Shown here: one piece after another, positions 1 to 8,521 of the stretch | How the letters are laid out: every line of letters starts with the position of its first letter | Numbering within the stretch: position 1 is the first letter of the stretch | Assembly: GCF_041359055.1 (NCBI RefSeq) | Contig: NZ_JBGJKZ010000001.1 | Location: 620,001-684,000 of the forward strand | Length of the DNA: 64,000 nucleotides | Direction of reading: 5' to 3' | DNA from: Paenalcaligenes hominis_A | GTDB taxonomy: Bacteria; Pseudomonadota; Gammaproteobacteria; Burkholderiales; Burkholderiaceae_B | The notes under the pieces: generated by a model | Seen by the model: the letters and a program-made list of their open reading frames with translations, nothing else | Database searches by the model: none | Told to the model about the DNA's origin: nothing | Program-made: the position numbers and the translations under genes

Positions 1-1547
1 GCACCGGTGGTGATGTACCCGGTCGCAATGAGGTGAAAATGGATCGCTGGGGGGTGGCACCTTCTATTTCTTTTGGTCTAGGAACTCCCACACGTGCCAC
101 ACTAAGCTATTCACATATTGTGAATAAAGACACGCCTGATTGGGGCATTCCTTTCCGTAATCAGGCTAATCCTGATCGTATCGAACCCATTAAGGTCGAT
201 CGCGAAAACTACTATGGTCGTAAAGAGGTGGATTTCCGTGAAAACACCTTTGATACAGCAACGGCCGAGATAGAGCATGATTTAAATCGCGATTTTACCG
301 TACGAAATATTACCCGTTACGGAACCAGTCTTAATCACTATCTCTACACGCGTCCATCTTTTGATAATTGTGTGGCAGGGGCAACAGGCTCATGCGCGAC
401 TGAAGATGCGGGCTTGCAGTTCACCCGTTCTGATCGTATGCGTTGGCGTAAGAGCGAATCCCTGATTAACCAAACAGATCTGTTTGGGCACTTTAAAACA
501 GGCCAGTTAGAGCATCAAATTGCGGCTGGGATAGAGTTCAGTAAAGAAGACATTTACTCTAAAACTATGACAGGCGGTCCAGGTACTGATACAGATTCTT
601 TCTGGAACCCAAATCCAAACCGTCCTTACACCACAAACTTTGCTTATGGGCCAAAAACTAAAGATGGCTCTATTAAGACCCAGTCTGTTTATGTGTTTGA
701 TACAGTTAAGCTAAACGAGCAGTGGTCTGTGAATGCTGGTCTACGTTACGACAAATTCAAAGTGACGGACACAGTTAAAAATAATTCCCGTACAGATAAT
801 CTTTGGAATTACCAAGCCGGTGTGGTGTATAAACCGGTGGATAATGGTTCCATCTATGTGTCGTATGGTACGTCTTCCAACCCAGCAGGGGAAAACTTTG
901 GTCAGGCGGGTGGGGCTGATGGCCCTGCAGGCGGTGCGCAATTGCATGATCTAAAACCAGAGAAAAGTCACTCTTGGGAGCTAGGCACCAAGTGGGATGT
1001 AATGGATGAGAAATTATCCTTAGCCGCAGCGGTGTTCCAAACAGATAAAACCAATGCGCGCTCTACCGATCCGTTAACAGGTAATGTGTCTTTGGCTGGT
1101 AGCAACCGTGTACGAGGCATAGAGCTAAGTGCTTCGGGTGCCATCACTCCGAAATGGGATGTATGGGCTGGTTACACGTATTTAGATCCTAAGATCAAAA
1201 AATACCGTAATGGCAAAAATGTTTTTGATGGTAATCAAATCAAATTTATCGCCAAAAACAGCGCCTCGCTCTGGACTACATACAAGTTTATGCCTGACTG
1301 GACTGCCGGTGCAGGGGTAACGTATGTAGGGCAACGTTTTGTAGATGATGGAAATACCTTAAAGCTTCCTTCTCATACTGTGTACGACGCCATGGTGCGT
1401 TACGATGTGAACAAGAGTTTTAACCTGCAGTTCAACGTCAATAACATCAGTAACACACGTGTGTATGATGCTTCTCATGTAGGCATTTTTGCAAACGTTG
1501 GCCCAGGTCGTTCTTATATGCTTAATGCCACTTATCGTTTTGAGTAA
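1..1547 (+). CDS. TonB-dependent siderophore receptor, 5' truncated by window edge
   Basis: This is the C-terminal part (about 515 residues) of an outer-membrane TonB-gated receptor. The reading frame is open from base 3, so the gene begins upstream and the first in-frame GTG at 33 is not a real start. Amphipathic beta-strand repeats of a 22-strand barrel run throughout, and the last strand ends in ATYRFE, close to the usual terminal aromatic signature of TonB receptors. Segments such as LKPEKSHSWELGTKWD and the NISNTRVYDA region near the end are typical of the TIGR01783 siderophore receptor family. The PiuC-like hydroxylase directly downstream is a regular partner of Fiu/PiuA catecholate receptors, so a catecholate or degraded siderophore ligand is inferred. 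A terminator follows the stop codon. Substrate identity is not shown by the sequence. Confidence 0.9.
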   Translation, partial: TGGDVPGRNEVKMDRWGVAPSISFGLGTPTRATLSYSHIVNKDTPDWGIPFRNQANPDRIEPIKVDRENYYGRKEVDFRENTFDTATAEIEHDLNRDFTVRNITRYGTSLNHYLYTRPSFDNCVAGATGSCATEDAGLQFTRSDRMRWRKSESLINQTDLFGHFKTGQLEHQIAAGIEFSKEDIYSKTMTGGPGTDTDSFWNPNPNRPYTTNFAYGPKTKDGSIKTQSVYVFDTVKLNEQWSVNAGLRYDKFKVTDTVKNNSRTDNLWNYQAGVVYKPVDNGSIYVSYGTSSNPAGENFGQAGGADGPAGGAQLHDLKPEKSHSWELGTKWDVMDEKLSLAAAVFQTDKTNARSTDPLTGNVSLAGSNRVRGIELSASGAITPKWDVWAGYTYLDPKIKKYRNGKNVFDGNQIKFIAKNSASLWTTYKFMPDWTAGAGVTYVGQRFVDDGNTLKLPSHTVYDAMVRYDVNKSFNLQFNVNNISNTRVYDASHVGIFANVGPGRSYMLNATYRFE

Positions 1548-1571
1548 ATCTTGAGCTGATGCAGCCGAGGT

Positions 1572-1594
1572 GCCGCCCCTTAGGGGGCGGTTTT
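1572..1594 (+). terminator. Rho-independent terminator after the TonB receptor
   Basis: The inverted repeat CCGCCCC / GGGGCGG (1573-1579 and 1584-1590) has a 4-nt loop and is followed by TTTTG. It lies 25 nt after the receptor stop codon and 40 nt before the hydroxylase start, so it should separate or attenuate the two transcripts. Confidence 0.75.
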
Positions 1595-1634
1595 GTTTAT
1601 GATGATGCAGTGGGTTTTTGAGTGAGGGTTTTGT

Positions 1635-2315
1635 ATGCTTATTACCATTCCTCAGGTATTAACGCCTGAGCAGGTGCACGACTGCCAACACGCCTTATTG
1701 AGTGCAACGTGGGAAGAGGGCAAAAAAACAGCGGGCTATTTAGCACAGCATGTTAAAACGAATCTGCAACTGCCTATAAATAGTGAAATAGCTCAACAGG
1801 TAGGCGAGTTTCTTTTGCATATTTTGAATAACAACCCAACGTTTGTGGCGGCCGCTTTGCCGGCAAAAATTTTACCGCCGCGCTTTAATTGTTATCAAGG
1901 TGGTGGCACCTATGGGAATCATATTGATAATGCCATTTTTCCTTTAGCTGATGCAACGCAACGCTTGCGCACCGACGTCTCGTCAACGCTTTTTTTAAGC
2001 GATCCAGATGACTATGAAGGCGGTGAGCTTGTGATTGAAGACACTTATGGTCAGCAGTCGATAAAGCTGAATGCGGGGGACTTGGTATTGTATCCAGGCA
2101 CAAGTTTACATAGAGTGAACCCCGTTACCAAAGGACGTCGACTGGCATCATTTTTTTGGACTCAGAGCATGGTAAGGCAAGCACATAAACGTAGTATGTT
2201 GTGGGAGCTAGATCAAAGCATTCAACGCTTGGCTGCTAGCGATGCGCAACCCAGCGAACTAGCTCGATTAAGTGGCGTCTACCATAATTTATTACGCGAA
2301 TGGGCTGAACTCTAA
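1635..2315 (+). CDS. piuC: PKHD-type Fe(II)/2-oxoglutarate hydroxylase, PiuC/YbiX family
   Basis: The protein has 226 residues, the normal length for PiuC/YbiX. The non-heme iron triad is visible: His96 and Asp98 in GNHIDNAIF and distal His159 in PGTSLHRV, with Arg169 placed to bind 2-oxoglutarate. The family is cytoplasmic and usually sits beside TonB receptors for catecholate siderophores (Fiu, PiuA) under iron control, as here. Its substrate is not established. The stop codon overlaps the next start by one base (TAATG), so it is translationally coupled to the flavin oxidase. No clear Fur box was recognised in the short upstream gap. Confidence 0.93.
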   Translation: MLITIPQVLTPEQVHDCQHALLSATWEEGKKTAGYLAQHVKTNLQLPINSEIAQQVGEFLLHILNNNPTFVAAALPAKILPPRFNCYQGGGTYGNHIDNAIFPLADATQRLRTDVSSTLFLSDPDDYEGGELVIEDTYGQQSIKLNAGDLVLYPGTSLHRVNPVTKGRRLASFFWTQSMVRQAHKRSMLWELDQSIQRLAASDAQPSELARLSGVYHNLLREWAEL

Positions 2316-3424
2316 TGACAACAATGTTGCCGCCTTTAACCTCTATACCTGCTGAGATAGTCGCTGTGCAAGACTATGTGCCATATGCTTACGAACGTAT
2401 GAGCACTCAAGCATGGGCGTACTTTAGTGGTGGCGCGGCTGATGAGCAGCTTATACGCCGCAATGAGGCGGGTAGTCCTTATCGTATTTGGCCGCGGGTA
2501 TTAAATGATTTAAGCCATGCTTCCACTCAATTGCATTTATTAGGCCAAACGTATGCATTTCCCATATTTTTGGCACCCGTAGCGTATCAGAAACTCGCTC
2601 ATGCCGAGGGCGAGCTAGCTGCTGCATTAGGTGCTGCTGCCATGCAAACGCCTTTTGTTATTAGCATGCAGGCATCTCAGACCATCGAGGCTATCGCACA
2701 GCATGCGCCAGGGCCGCAGTGGTTGCAGTGGTATTGGCAGCCAGATGAAGCGGCCACAGAGCTTTTATTACAGCGAGCTGTAGCTGCGGGCGTACAGGCA
2801 ATTGTGTTAACGGTGGATGCACCAGTTAATGGTATTCGTAATACCGAGCAACGCGCACAGTTTGCACTGCCGGATCAGGTCGCCGCGGTAAACCTCAAAG
2901 GCATGCAGATAATCACGCCTCCTGTGGTTGGGGCGGGTCAGAGTCCATTATTTGGTACGGGTTATTTAGCTACTCGGCCCACTTGGCATGAGGTCGCACA
3001 CTTTATAAAGCAAAGCCCTTTGCCTGTGTTTTTAAAGGGGATTTTGCATCCTTTAGATGCTGAGCAGGCGGTACAGGTCGGCGCGGCGGGGATTGTTGTT
3101 TCAAATCATGGTGGCCGTGTCTTGGATGCTGCTCCTACAGCCTGGGAGGTTTTGCCTTTGATTGCACAGGCCGTAGACCAACGCATACCCATTTTAATGG
3201 ATGGAGGCATACGTCGTGGTACGGATGTGTTTGCGGCCTTAGCTCTTGGGGCGCAGGCCGTATTGATTGGGCGGCCCTATGTGTATGCTTTAGCCGCTGC
3301 GGGTGCTGCGGGTGTTGCTCATGTTCTGCATATATTACGAGCTGAGTTTGAGGTGGCGATGGCCTTAGCAGGTTGCGCCCAACTGGCTGATATTAAACGC
3401 TCAAATTTGATGCCTATGGATTAA
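2315..3424 (+). CDS. FMN-dependent alpha-hydroxy acid oxidase (lactate oxidase-like)
   Basis: This 369-residue protein belongs to the LldD/glycolate oxidase/lactate oxidase TIM-barrel family, which oxidises L-2-hydroxy acids with FMN. Family marks include YFSGGAADE near residue 30, VLTVDAPVNG mid-protein, the catalytic His and substrate Arg in SNHGGRVLD, and the FMN phosphate loop DGGIRRGTDVFAALALGA followed by IGRPYVYAL. Length is nearer to the soluble oxidases than to membrane lactate dehydrogenase, so oxygen rather than quinone may be the acceptor; that is inference. It is coupled to piuC by TAATG. The 3' end overlaps convergent ampD by 4 nt. Confidence 0.85.
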   Translation: MTTMLPPLTSIPAEIVAVQDYVPYAYERMSTQAWAYFSGGAADEQLIRRNEAGSPYRIWPRVLNDLSHASTQLHLLGQTYAFPIFLAPVAYQKLAHAEGELAAALGAAAMQTPFVISMQASQTIEAIAQHAPGPQWLQWYWQPDEAATELLLQRAVAAGVQAIVLTVDAPVNGIRNTEQRAQFALPDQVAAVNLKGMQIITPPVVGAGQSPLFGTGYLATRPTWHEVAHFIKQSPLPVFLKGILHPLDAEQAVQVGAAGIVVSNHGGRVLDAAPTAWEVLPLIAQAVDQRIPILMDGGIRRGTDVFAALALGAQAVLIGRPYVYALAAAGAAGVAHVLHILRAEFEVAMALAGCAQLADIKRSNLMPMD

Positions 3425-3993
3425 TCCAACGGGAAAAAACGCAAAGGTAAATGACACTGGTGGGCATACTGCCACCAATTGAAACTTGGCCCAGGGTCTG
3501 TTTTGCGCCCTGGGGCTATATGCTCATGGCCCCGTATGGCGCGAATCGGATAGCGCTGACATAGGAGCTCGGTTAGTCTACTTAGACACTCGTATTGCTT
3601 GGCGGTATAAGCAATGTGATCGGCACCCTCTAGTTCTATGCCTATAGAAAAATCATTGCAACCGGTTAGCCCTTCAAAAAAAGACTCGCCCGCGTGCCAA
3701 GCGCGATCATCGGTCGATACAAATTGTACTAAATGACCATCGCGCCGAATTAAAAAATGGGCTGAAACGGTAACGCCACGAATGTTTTCAAACCAAGGAT
3801 GCGCATTAAAATCGAGCTTGTTTTGAAAAAACTGTACGATGGCATCCCCAGAAAATTGATTGGGTGGCAGGCTAATATTATGCACCACTAGCAACAAAGG
3901 CGTAGAGAGGTTGGGGCGTTCGTTGTGGTTAGGGGAAACAGCGTGCTGCACCCCATCTGAAAGGTGCAGCCACCCATGACGATCTAGCTGCAT
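3421..3993 (-). CDS. ampD: 1,6-anhydro-N-acetylmuramyl-L-alanine amidase AmpD
   Basis: AmpD is the cytosolic zinc amidase that removes the stem peptide from anhydro-muropeptides in peptidoglycan recycling. The protein has 190 residues, matching the family (about 187). Zinc ligands are His38 in VVHNIS, His156 in RGHEHI and Asp166 in KTDPGPSF, and Glu120 sits in the IGIELEG segment, as in Citrobacter AmpD. No signal peptide is present, so it is the cytoplasmic form. The gene ends 4 nt inside the convergent oxidase gene and starts at the base where the PP0621-type protein ends. In other bacteria loss of AmpD derepresses AmpR-regulated beta-lactamase; no ampC or ampR is seen here. Confidence 0.95.
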   Translation of the reverse strand: MQLDRHGWLHLSDGVQHAVSPNHNERPNLSTPLLLVVHNISLPPNQFSGDAIVQFFQNKLDFNAHPWFENIRGVTVSAHFLIRRDGHLVQFVSTDDRAWHAGESFFEGLTGCNDFSIGIELEGADHIAYTAKQYECLSRLTELLCQRYPIRAIRGHEHIAPGRKTDPGPSFNWWQYAHQCHLPLRFFPLD

Positions 3994-4232
3994 TAGTGGC
4001 GCGGCCCAAGCTTTGCGTGGTCCAAGCTACACCATGTGTGGTCATTACTCATGAGGGCCTCTGAGCGGGGTAGATAAATACCACAGTGAGCACAACGTAC
4101 CATTTGCTCGGCCCCTTTTGGGGTGGGCGCGCGACCCGGACGAGCGCGCACGGTATTTTTTTTATGAGTGATGAGTCGGGTGATAAACAAAGCGGCAATA
4201 ATAACCACCACCCAAATTAATAATTTAGCCAA
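3993..4232 (-). CDS. PP0621 family protein, small membrane-anchored CxxC protein
   Basis: This 79-residue protein has one N-terminal transmembrane segment (about residues 3-19), then a basic stretch rich in Arg and Lys, and a C-terminal Cys motif (CAHCGIYLPRSEA) with a further Cys in HTWCSLDH. The pattern suggests a small treble-clef or zinc-ribbon fold facing the cytoplasm. It matches the PP0621 family of unknown function that commonly sits between ampD and a CcsA-like gene in beta- and gammaproteobacteria. It overlaps the upstream YpjD-like gene by 8 nt, which indicates co-translation. Confidence 0.8.
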   Translation of the reverse strand: MAKLLIWVVVIIAALFITRLITHKKNTVRARPGRAPTPKGAEQMVRCAHCGIYLPRSEALMSNDHTWCSLDHAKLGPRH

Positions 4233-5076
4233 AAGGACCTCGCTGCAAAATAACGTCTAACACAAACCGGCTTCCAGAATAGGCCAGAAACAAAAAACTA
4301 AAACCCACTAAGGTCCAGCGTAAAGCAATACGACCTCGCCAGCCTCGGATACGGCGGCCGAGCAATAAACCGCCAAAAGTAAACCAAGACAACAAGGTGA
4401 AAAAAGTCTTGTGATCAAGAGGAAGAAGTTGATCGACCAAGCGTAATGATACCGCGGCACCCGTTAATACGGTAAGAGTCAACGCAAAAAAAGACATACG
4501 AATCAAGCGAAACAGCAGGTCTTCTTGGATCATAAGGGGGGGCATGCTGTCGAGCGCTCTGTACCATGTGTTTTGTTCGCCTGCGCGCTGTACTGGTTTA
4601 TGCAGTTGACGATCGAGTACAGTAATTAAAATAGCATGTAAGGCCGCTACACCGGCTAAACCATACGAAGCCAAAGCGATCAATAAATGGATGCGTAACC
4701 ATTCGCTGGTTTCTGAGGTAACAAAGACGCCATGCGGAAAAAGCGCCGCAATTAAGCTGACTATGGCAGCAGTAGGTAGTAATATAAGTAATAAACTATC
4801 CAGCCGTAGGTATAGGCTTTCAAACCAAAATACCACCATACCTAGCCATAACCCCGCAGATAATGCGCTGGCCCAGCCTATATGCAGACCTTGAGGCATA
4901 ATAATGGCTAATAACAAACCGGTGCCATGAATGATAATAGCGCCTAGTAATCCCGTTCTGAAGGTACGGTCTAGGTGGGGTGATCGTTGGTATTTTTGTA
5001 TGGGCAGCCATAAGGATAAAGCCAATACAGCGTAGGCGATGGCCGCCAATCCATGAAATACTATACTTGCAGACAT
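4225..5076 (-). CDS. CcsA/YpjD-like cytochrome c assembly family membrane protein
   Basis: The product has 283 residues and about eight hydrophobic helices, matching the inner-membrane cytochrome_C_asm family (YpjD/HemX type). Conserved His residues fall in likely membrane positions (IIHGTG, LRIHLLIALASYGLAG), consistent with haem contact in related CcsA proteins, but the tryptophan-rich WWD haem-handling motif of true CcmC/CcmF is absent. Function in this subfamily is unproven. It is first in a three-gene set with the PP0621-type protein and ampD and is divergent from ffh, with about 100 nt between the starts. This pairing with ffh is common in betaproteobacteria. Confidence 0.8.
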   Translation of the reverse strand: MSASIVFHGLAAIAYAVLALSLWLPIQKYQRSPHLDRTFRTGLLGAIIIHGTGLLLAIIMPQGLHIGWASALSAGLWLGMVVFWFESLYLRLDSLLLILLPTAAIVSLIAALFPHGVFVTSETSEWLRIHLLIALASYGLAGVAALHAILITVLDRQLHKPVQRAGEQNTWYRALDSMPPLMIQEDLLFRLIRMSFFALTLTVLTGAAVSLRLVDQLLPLDHKTFFTLLSWFTFGGLLLGRRIRGWRGRIALRWTLVGFSFLFLAYSGSRFVLDVILQRGPFG

Positions 5077-5175
5077 ATTTATCGACAGGGTAGGTAAAGG
5101 TTTTCAGGCACGATGCCACAGTAAACCATATTTAATCTGTCTCCTCTATTCTATAGTTTAAGCGAAACCAGCCAT

Positions 5176-6660
5176 ATGTTTGAAAATCTTACCCAACGTA
5201 TGTCACGTGTTGTAAAAACAATGCGTGGCCAAGCCCGATTGACTGAGGCCAACACCCAAGAAATGTTGCGTGAAGTCCGTATGGCCTTACTTGAGGCCGA
5301 CGTGTCTTTACCTGTGGTACGAGAGTTTATCGCCAAGGTCAAAGAACAGGCTTTGGGCCAAGAGGTCGCCGATTCGCTCAACCCTGGTCAAACCTTAGTG
5401 GGTCTTGTGCACAAAGAGTTAACCGAGCTCATGGGGGCCGACCTTGGTGAGCAGGCTTCAGAGCTCTCTTTGGCGACACAACCTCCTGCTGTTATTTTAA
5501 TGGCAGGGCTTCAAGGGGCAGGTAAAACCACCACAACGGGTAAATTAGCGAAATGGCTTGCCGAAGGCGGTCACACACAAAATGGTCGTAAAACGGGTAA
5601 AAAGAAAGTGCTCGTGGTTAGTGCCGACGTGTATCGCCCCGCAGCGATTGACCAGCTTGAAACCGTAGCAGGCCAAGTCGGTGTGGACTTTTTGCCTTCT
5701 AGTGCCACAGAAAAGCCCCAAGACATTGCTGCACGCGCTGTGGATCATGCTCGTAGACATCATTATGATGTCTTGATTGTGGATACGGCAGGTCGCCTCG
5801 GTATTGACGAGGCCATGATGCAAGAGATCCGTTTACTCTACGATACCGTTAACCCGATTGAAACCTTGTTTGTGGTAGACGCTATGCAGGGTCAGGACGC
5901 GGTGAACGTGGCCAAGGCTTTTGCTGAGGCCTTGCCCTTAACTGGGGTGGTTTTAACCAAATTAGACGGGGATGCACGCGGGGGTGCGGCCTTATCAGTA
6001 CGTCATATTACCGGCAAACCATTAAAGTTTGTAGGGGTGTCTGAAAAGCTAGACGGTCTTGAGCCTTTTCACCCCGAGCGCATGGCCCAACGTATTTTGG
6101 GTATGGGTGATATTGTCAGCCTGGTTGAACAAGCTCAGCGCAATATTGATATTGCTGAAGCGGAAAAAATGGCTAAAAAAATCAAAGCTGGTGATCGCTT
6201 TGATTTAAATGACTTTAAAGAGCAGCTTCAGCAAGTTAAAAAAATGGGTGATATGGGCTCGTTGTTAAAAAAACTACCTGCCCAGTTTTCAGCTGCAGCA
6301 GAACAAATCCAAGGCGGGGAAGCAGAAAAGCAAATGGCCCGTACTGAAGGCATTATTAATGCAATGACCCCTGCTGAACGTGAAAAGCCTGAAATTATTA
6401 AAGCATCACGCAAACGCCGCATTGCTTTGGGTTCTGGTGTGCCTGTCCAAGAGGTTAATCAGTTACTCAAGCAGTTCGAGCAAATGCAAGGCATGATGAA
6501 AAAAATGAAAGGCGGCGGCATGGCTAAAATGATGCGCGCTCTTGGTGGTATGGGGGGCGGCGGTATGCCAGGTTTAGGTGGCATGATGGGTGGCCTAGGT
6601 GGTATGTTAGGCGGTGGTGGTGCTCGCGGTGGCAAGGGCAAAGGCCGTCGCCGTCGTTAA
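5176..6660 (+). CDS. ffh: Signal recognition particle GTPase Ffh
   Basis: Ffh (494 residues) binds 4.5S RNA and hydrophobic signal sequences and delivers ribosomes to FtsY at the membrane. It shows the N-terminal four-helix domain, the GTPase P-loop GLQGAGKTTTTGKLA, the VDTAGRLGIDE box and TKLDGDARGG, then the methionine-rich M domain from about residue 320. The tail is rich in Gly and Met (repeated GGM) and ends in a basic Arg cluster, a common form in betaproteobacteria. Length is slightly above E. coli Ffh (453) because of that tail. Transcribed alone, divergent from the YpjD-like gene. Confidence 0.98.
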   Translation: MFENLTQRMSRVVKTMRGQARLTEANTQEMLREVRMALLEADVSLPVVREFIAKVKEQALGQEVADSLNPGQTLVGLVHKELTELMGADLGEQASELSLATQPPAVILMAGLQGAGKTTTTGKLAKWLAEGGHTQNGRKTGKKKVLVVSADVYRPAAIDQLETVAGQVGVDFLPSSATEKPQDIAARAVDHARRHHYDVLIVDTAGRLGIDEAMMQEIRLLYDTVNPIETLFVVDAMQGQDAVNVAKAFAEALPLTGVVLTKLDGDARGGAALSVRHITGKPLKFVGVSEKLDGLEPFHPERMAQRILGMGDIVSLVEQAQRNIDIAEAEKMAKKIKAGDRFDLNDFKEQLQQVKKMGDMGSLLKKLPAQFSAAAEQIQGGEAEKQMARTEGIINAMTPAEREKPEIIKASRKRRIALGSGVPVQEVNQLLKQFEQMQGMMKKMKGGGMAKMMRALGGMGGGGMPGLGGMMGGLGGMLGGGGARGGKGKGRRRR

Positions 6661-6702
6661 GTCAGATTCGATAGGGGTAGTGCTTGCCATTAGCGATGGT
6701 AT

Positions 6703-6729
6703 AAAAAAAGCCCTAGGAAAACCTAGGGC
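6703..6729 (-). terminator. Rho-independent terminator for the BON-LysM gene
   Basis: GCCCTAGG / CCTAGGGC (6710-6717 and 6722-6729) forms an 8-bp stem with an AAAA loop. A run of seven A bases at 6703-6709 becomes the U-tract on the minus strand, so it ends the LysM protein transcript. It lies 43 nt past the ffh stop but has no T-run for the plus strand. Confidence 0.8.
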
Positions 6730-6753
6730 GATTTAGAGCAAGCTGTTAACTGT

Positions 6754-7203
6754 TTAGGCGGTTAGCTCGGGAATGCGCAGCACTTGCCCTGGATAAATTT
6801 TATCGGGGTGGCTTAGCATAGGCGTATTGGCTTCAAAAATAACATTATATTGAGCGCCTTTGCCTTTGCCGTACATTTCTTCAGCAATTTTCCATAACGT
6901 GTCGCCCGATTTAACGGTGTACATGCGTGCCTCAGGCGCAGGCTTAGCCACCTGAAGTTGGTTGTTTACCTCGGATACGCCCATGGTGTTGCCTAACGCC
7001 AAAGCAATTTTTTCTGCTTGTTCGGTGGTGTCTGCTGCACCTGTTACCGTTACTTTATCGCCATCTACATTGACTTGAATCCCTTCAGCATCCAAATTGT
7101 GTTTGGCTAACTCTTTTTTTAGCTCATCAGAGGTCGCTGGGGACGTATCAGTGCTACCAAGAATTTTGGCTCCTACATCTTTCAAAAAACTTAAAACGCT
7201 CAT
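6754..7203 (-). CDS. BON and LysM domain protein, Kbp/YgaU-like
   Basis: The product is 149 residues when started at the ATG at 7203, which has GGAG nine bases upstream and gives MSVLSFLKDVGAKIL, like E. coli Kbp/YgaU. A longer frame opens upstream to 7317 but lacks such a signal. A BON domain covers about residues 25-90 and a LysM domain the last 50 (YTVKSGDTLWKIAEEMYG and YPGQVLRIPEL). There is no signal peptide. E. coli Kbp is a cytoplasmic potassium-binding protein; whether this one binds potassium is inference from similarity. The gene lies downstream of thiS with about 100 nt between. Confidence 0.88.
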   Translation of the reverse strand: MSVLSFLKDVGAKILGSTDTSPATSDELKKELAKHNLDAEGIQVNVDGDKVTVTGAADTTEQAEKIALALGNTMGVSEVNNQLQVAKPAPEARMYTVKSGDTLWKIAEEMYGKGKGAQYNVIFEANTPMLSHPDKIYPGQVLRIPELTA

Positions 7204-7306
7204 TGCACTACTCCTTGGAATAGGATTGGATTGATGACACTGTTTTATTATGCAGAGTTCACGGAGATAAATTAAGTATGGATTGTTAAGCTTTGTGAGA
7301 GAGTGA

Positions 7307-7504
7307 TTAGCCCCCACCTACTGCGACCACGATTTCGAGTTGATCCCCTTCATTTAGCAAAGTGTCTGCATGCTGGCTTTTGGGCACGATTTCACCATTG
7401 AGCTCTACTGCAATACGCTTATCTACATAACCCAGGTTTTGTAACAGTTGGTAGATATTTTGTCCTTCAAAAGAACGGGGTTCGCCATTTAGGATAATTT
7501 GCAT
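7307..7504 (-). CDS. thiS: Sulfur carrier protein ThiS
   Basis: This 65-residue ubiquitin-fold protein has the ThiS pattern: MQIILNGE at the start, a LL..LGY core and a C-terminal Gly-Gly-Gly after VVAV. In thiamine thiazole synthesis the C-terminal Gly is adenylated by ThiF and converted to thiocarboxylate. Three terminal Gly residues are present where many homologues end in two. The start codon directly follows the trmB stop on the minus strand with no gap, so it is coupled. thiG, thiF and thiO are not in this window, so the gene is separated from its usual partners or they lie elsewhere. Confidence 0.9.
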   Translation of the reverse strand: MQIILNGEPRSFEGQNIYQLLQNLGYVDKRIAVELNGEIVPKSQHADTLLNEGDQLEIVVAVGGG

Positions 7505-8230
7505 TTATTTCTCCATTTGTAAGGTTTCTGGGTTGGGCGTGGTGTTACGAGAAAATAACAGGTCCCACACCCCATGACCTAAACGTAATCCACGTGTTTC
7601 AAATTTGGTCTGCGGACGATACTCCGGCCGAGGTGCGTAATCGCTAAATTGATTAGTAAGTAGTGGGCTAGCAGATAATACCTCGAGCATTTGCTGGGCA
7701 TAGTTTTCCCAGTCTGTTGCGCAATGAATATAACCACCTGGCGCTAATCGTGAGGCCAAAAGTTCGATAAATGGAGGTTGAATCAAACGGCGTTTGTGGT
7801 GACGCTTTTTATGCCAGGGATCTGGGAAATAAATGTGTACACCGGCCAAAGTGGCTGGCAGCACCATATCTCGCACGACTTCTACAGCATCGTGTTGAAT
7901 AATGCGAATAGTTTCGACGTGGTTTTCTTCAATACGTTTTAGTAACGATCCCACACCTGAAGGAAAAACCTCTACACCTAAAAAGTTGTCTTCTGGACGT
8001 GCCTGAGCAATTTTTAATGTGGTTTCCCCCATACCAAAGCCAATTTCTAGAATGGTAGGGGCTTGGCGTTTAAACGTTGTTTCTAGATTTAGAATACGGT
8101 TTTCATAAGGGATGCCCCAGACTGGCATCAAACGGTCGTAGGCGTCTTTTTGACTAGGCGTCATATGAGCGCGTTGCGAAACAAAACTTTTTATATGACC
8201 AAAGTCTTTAGGATTTTTTTCAGAATTCAT
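7505..8230 (-). CDS. trmB: tRNA (guanine-N7-)-methyltransferase TrmB
   Basis: TrmB methylates G46 in the variable loop of tRNAs using S-adenosylmethionine. The 241-residue product carries the SAM-binding motif LEIGFGMGETT, the family motif VHIYFPDPWHKKRHHKRR and the C-terminal TKFETRG segment with conserved Thr and Glu. Length fits the family (E. coli 239). It is followed without gap by thiS and is divergent from tRNA-Gly about 75 nt upstream. Confidence 0.96.
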   Translation of the reverse strand: MNSEKNPKDFGHIKSFVSQRAHMTPSQKDAYDRLMPVWGIPYENRILNLETTFKRQAPTILEIGFGMGETTLKIAQARPEDNFLGVEVFPSGVGSLLKRIEENHVETIRIIQHDAVEVVRDMVLPATLAGVHIYFPDPWHKKRHHKRRLIQPPFIELLASRLAPGGYIHCATDWENYAQQMLEVLSASPLLTNQFSDYAPRPEYRPQTKFETRGLRLGHGVWDLLFSRNTTPNPETLQMEK

Positions 8231-8305
8231 GATGCGATGCAGCGGCAGTTGGGATATAATAATTAATACAACCTGCCATTTTAGCAGGCATTGTCAATTA
8301 GGCGT

Positions 8306-8379
8306 GCGGATGTAGTTTAATGGTAAAACTGGTGCTTCCCAAGCATCCGTCGTGGGTTCGATTCCCATCATCCGCTCCA
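8306..8379 (+). tRNA. tRNA-Gly (anticodon CCC), CCA encoded
   Basis: The 74-nt gene folds as a full cloverleaf. The acceptor stem pairs GCGGATG (8306-8312) with CATCCGC (8369-8375), followed by discriminator T and an encoded CCA (8377-8379). The anticodon stem is 8331-8335 with 8343-8347, including one G-U pair, and the loop TTCCCAA puts CCC at 8338-8340. The T arm contains GGTTCGATTCC. It stands alone between trmB and the CHMI-type gene. Confidence 0.96.
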
Positions 8380-8521
8380 ATCGCTGCGCTTTTTAATTCT
8401 GGTTAAACCCCCAGATGTCTTAGTCTCATACCAATCCAATCGATTGCGTGCTCCTCCAAAGTATTTCTATTAAGACGTTTAGCTTGTTTTTCAACAAGGC
8501 AATGACGAGTTAATTGCGTGT

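Noticed and set aside
8255..8260. TATAAT upstream of tRNA-Gly as its promoter
   Set aside because: A perfect -10 hexamer, but no acceptable -35 at 16-18 bp was seen for either strand, so not listed as a feature.
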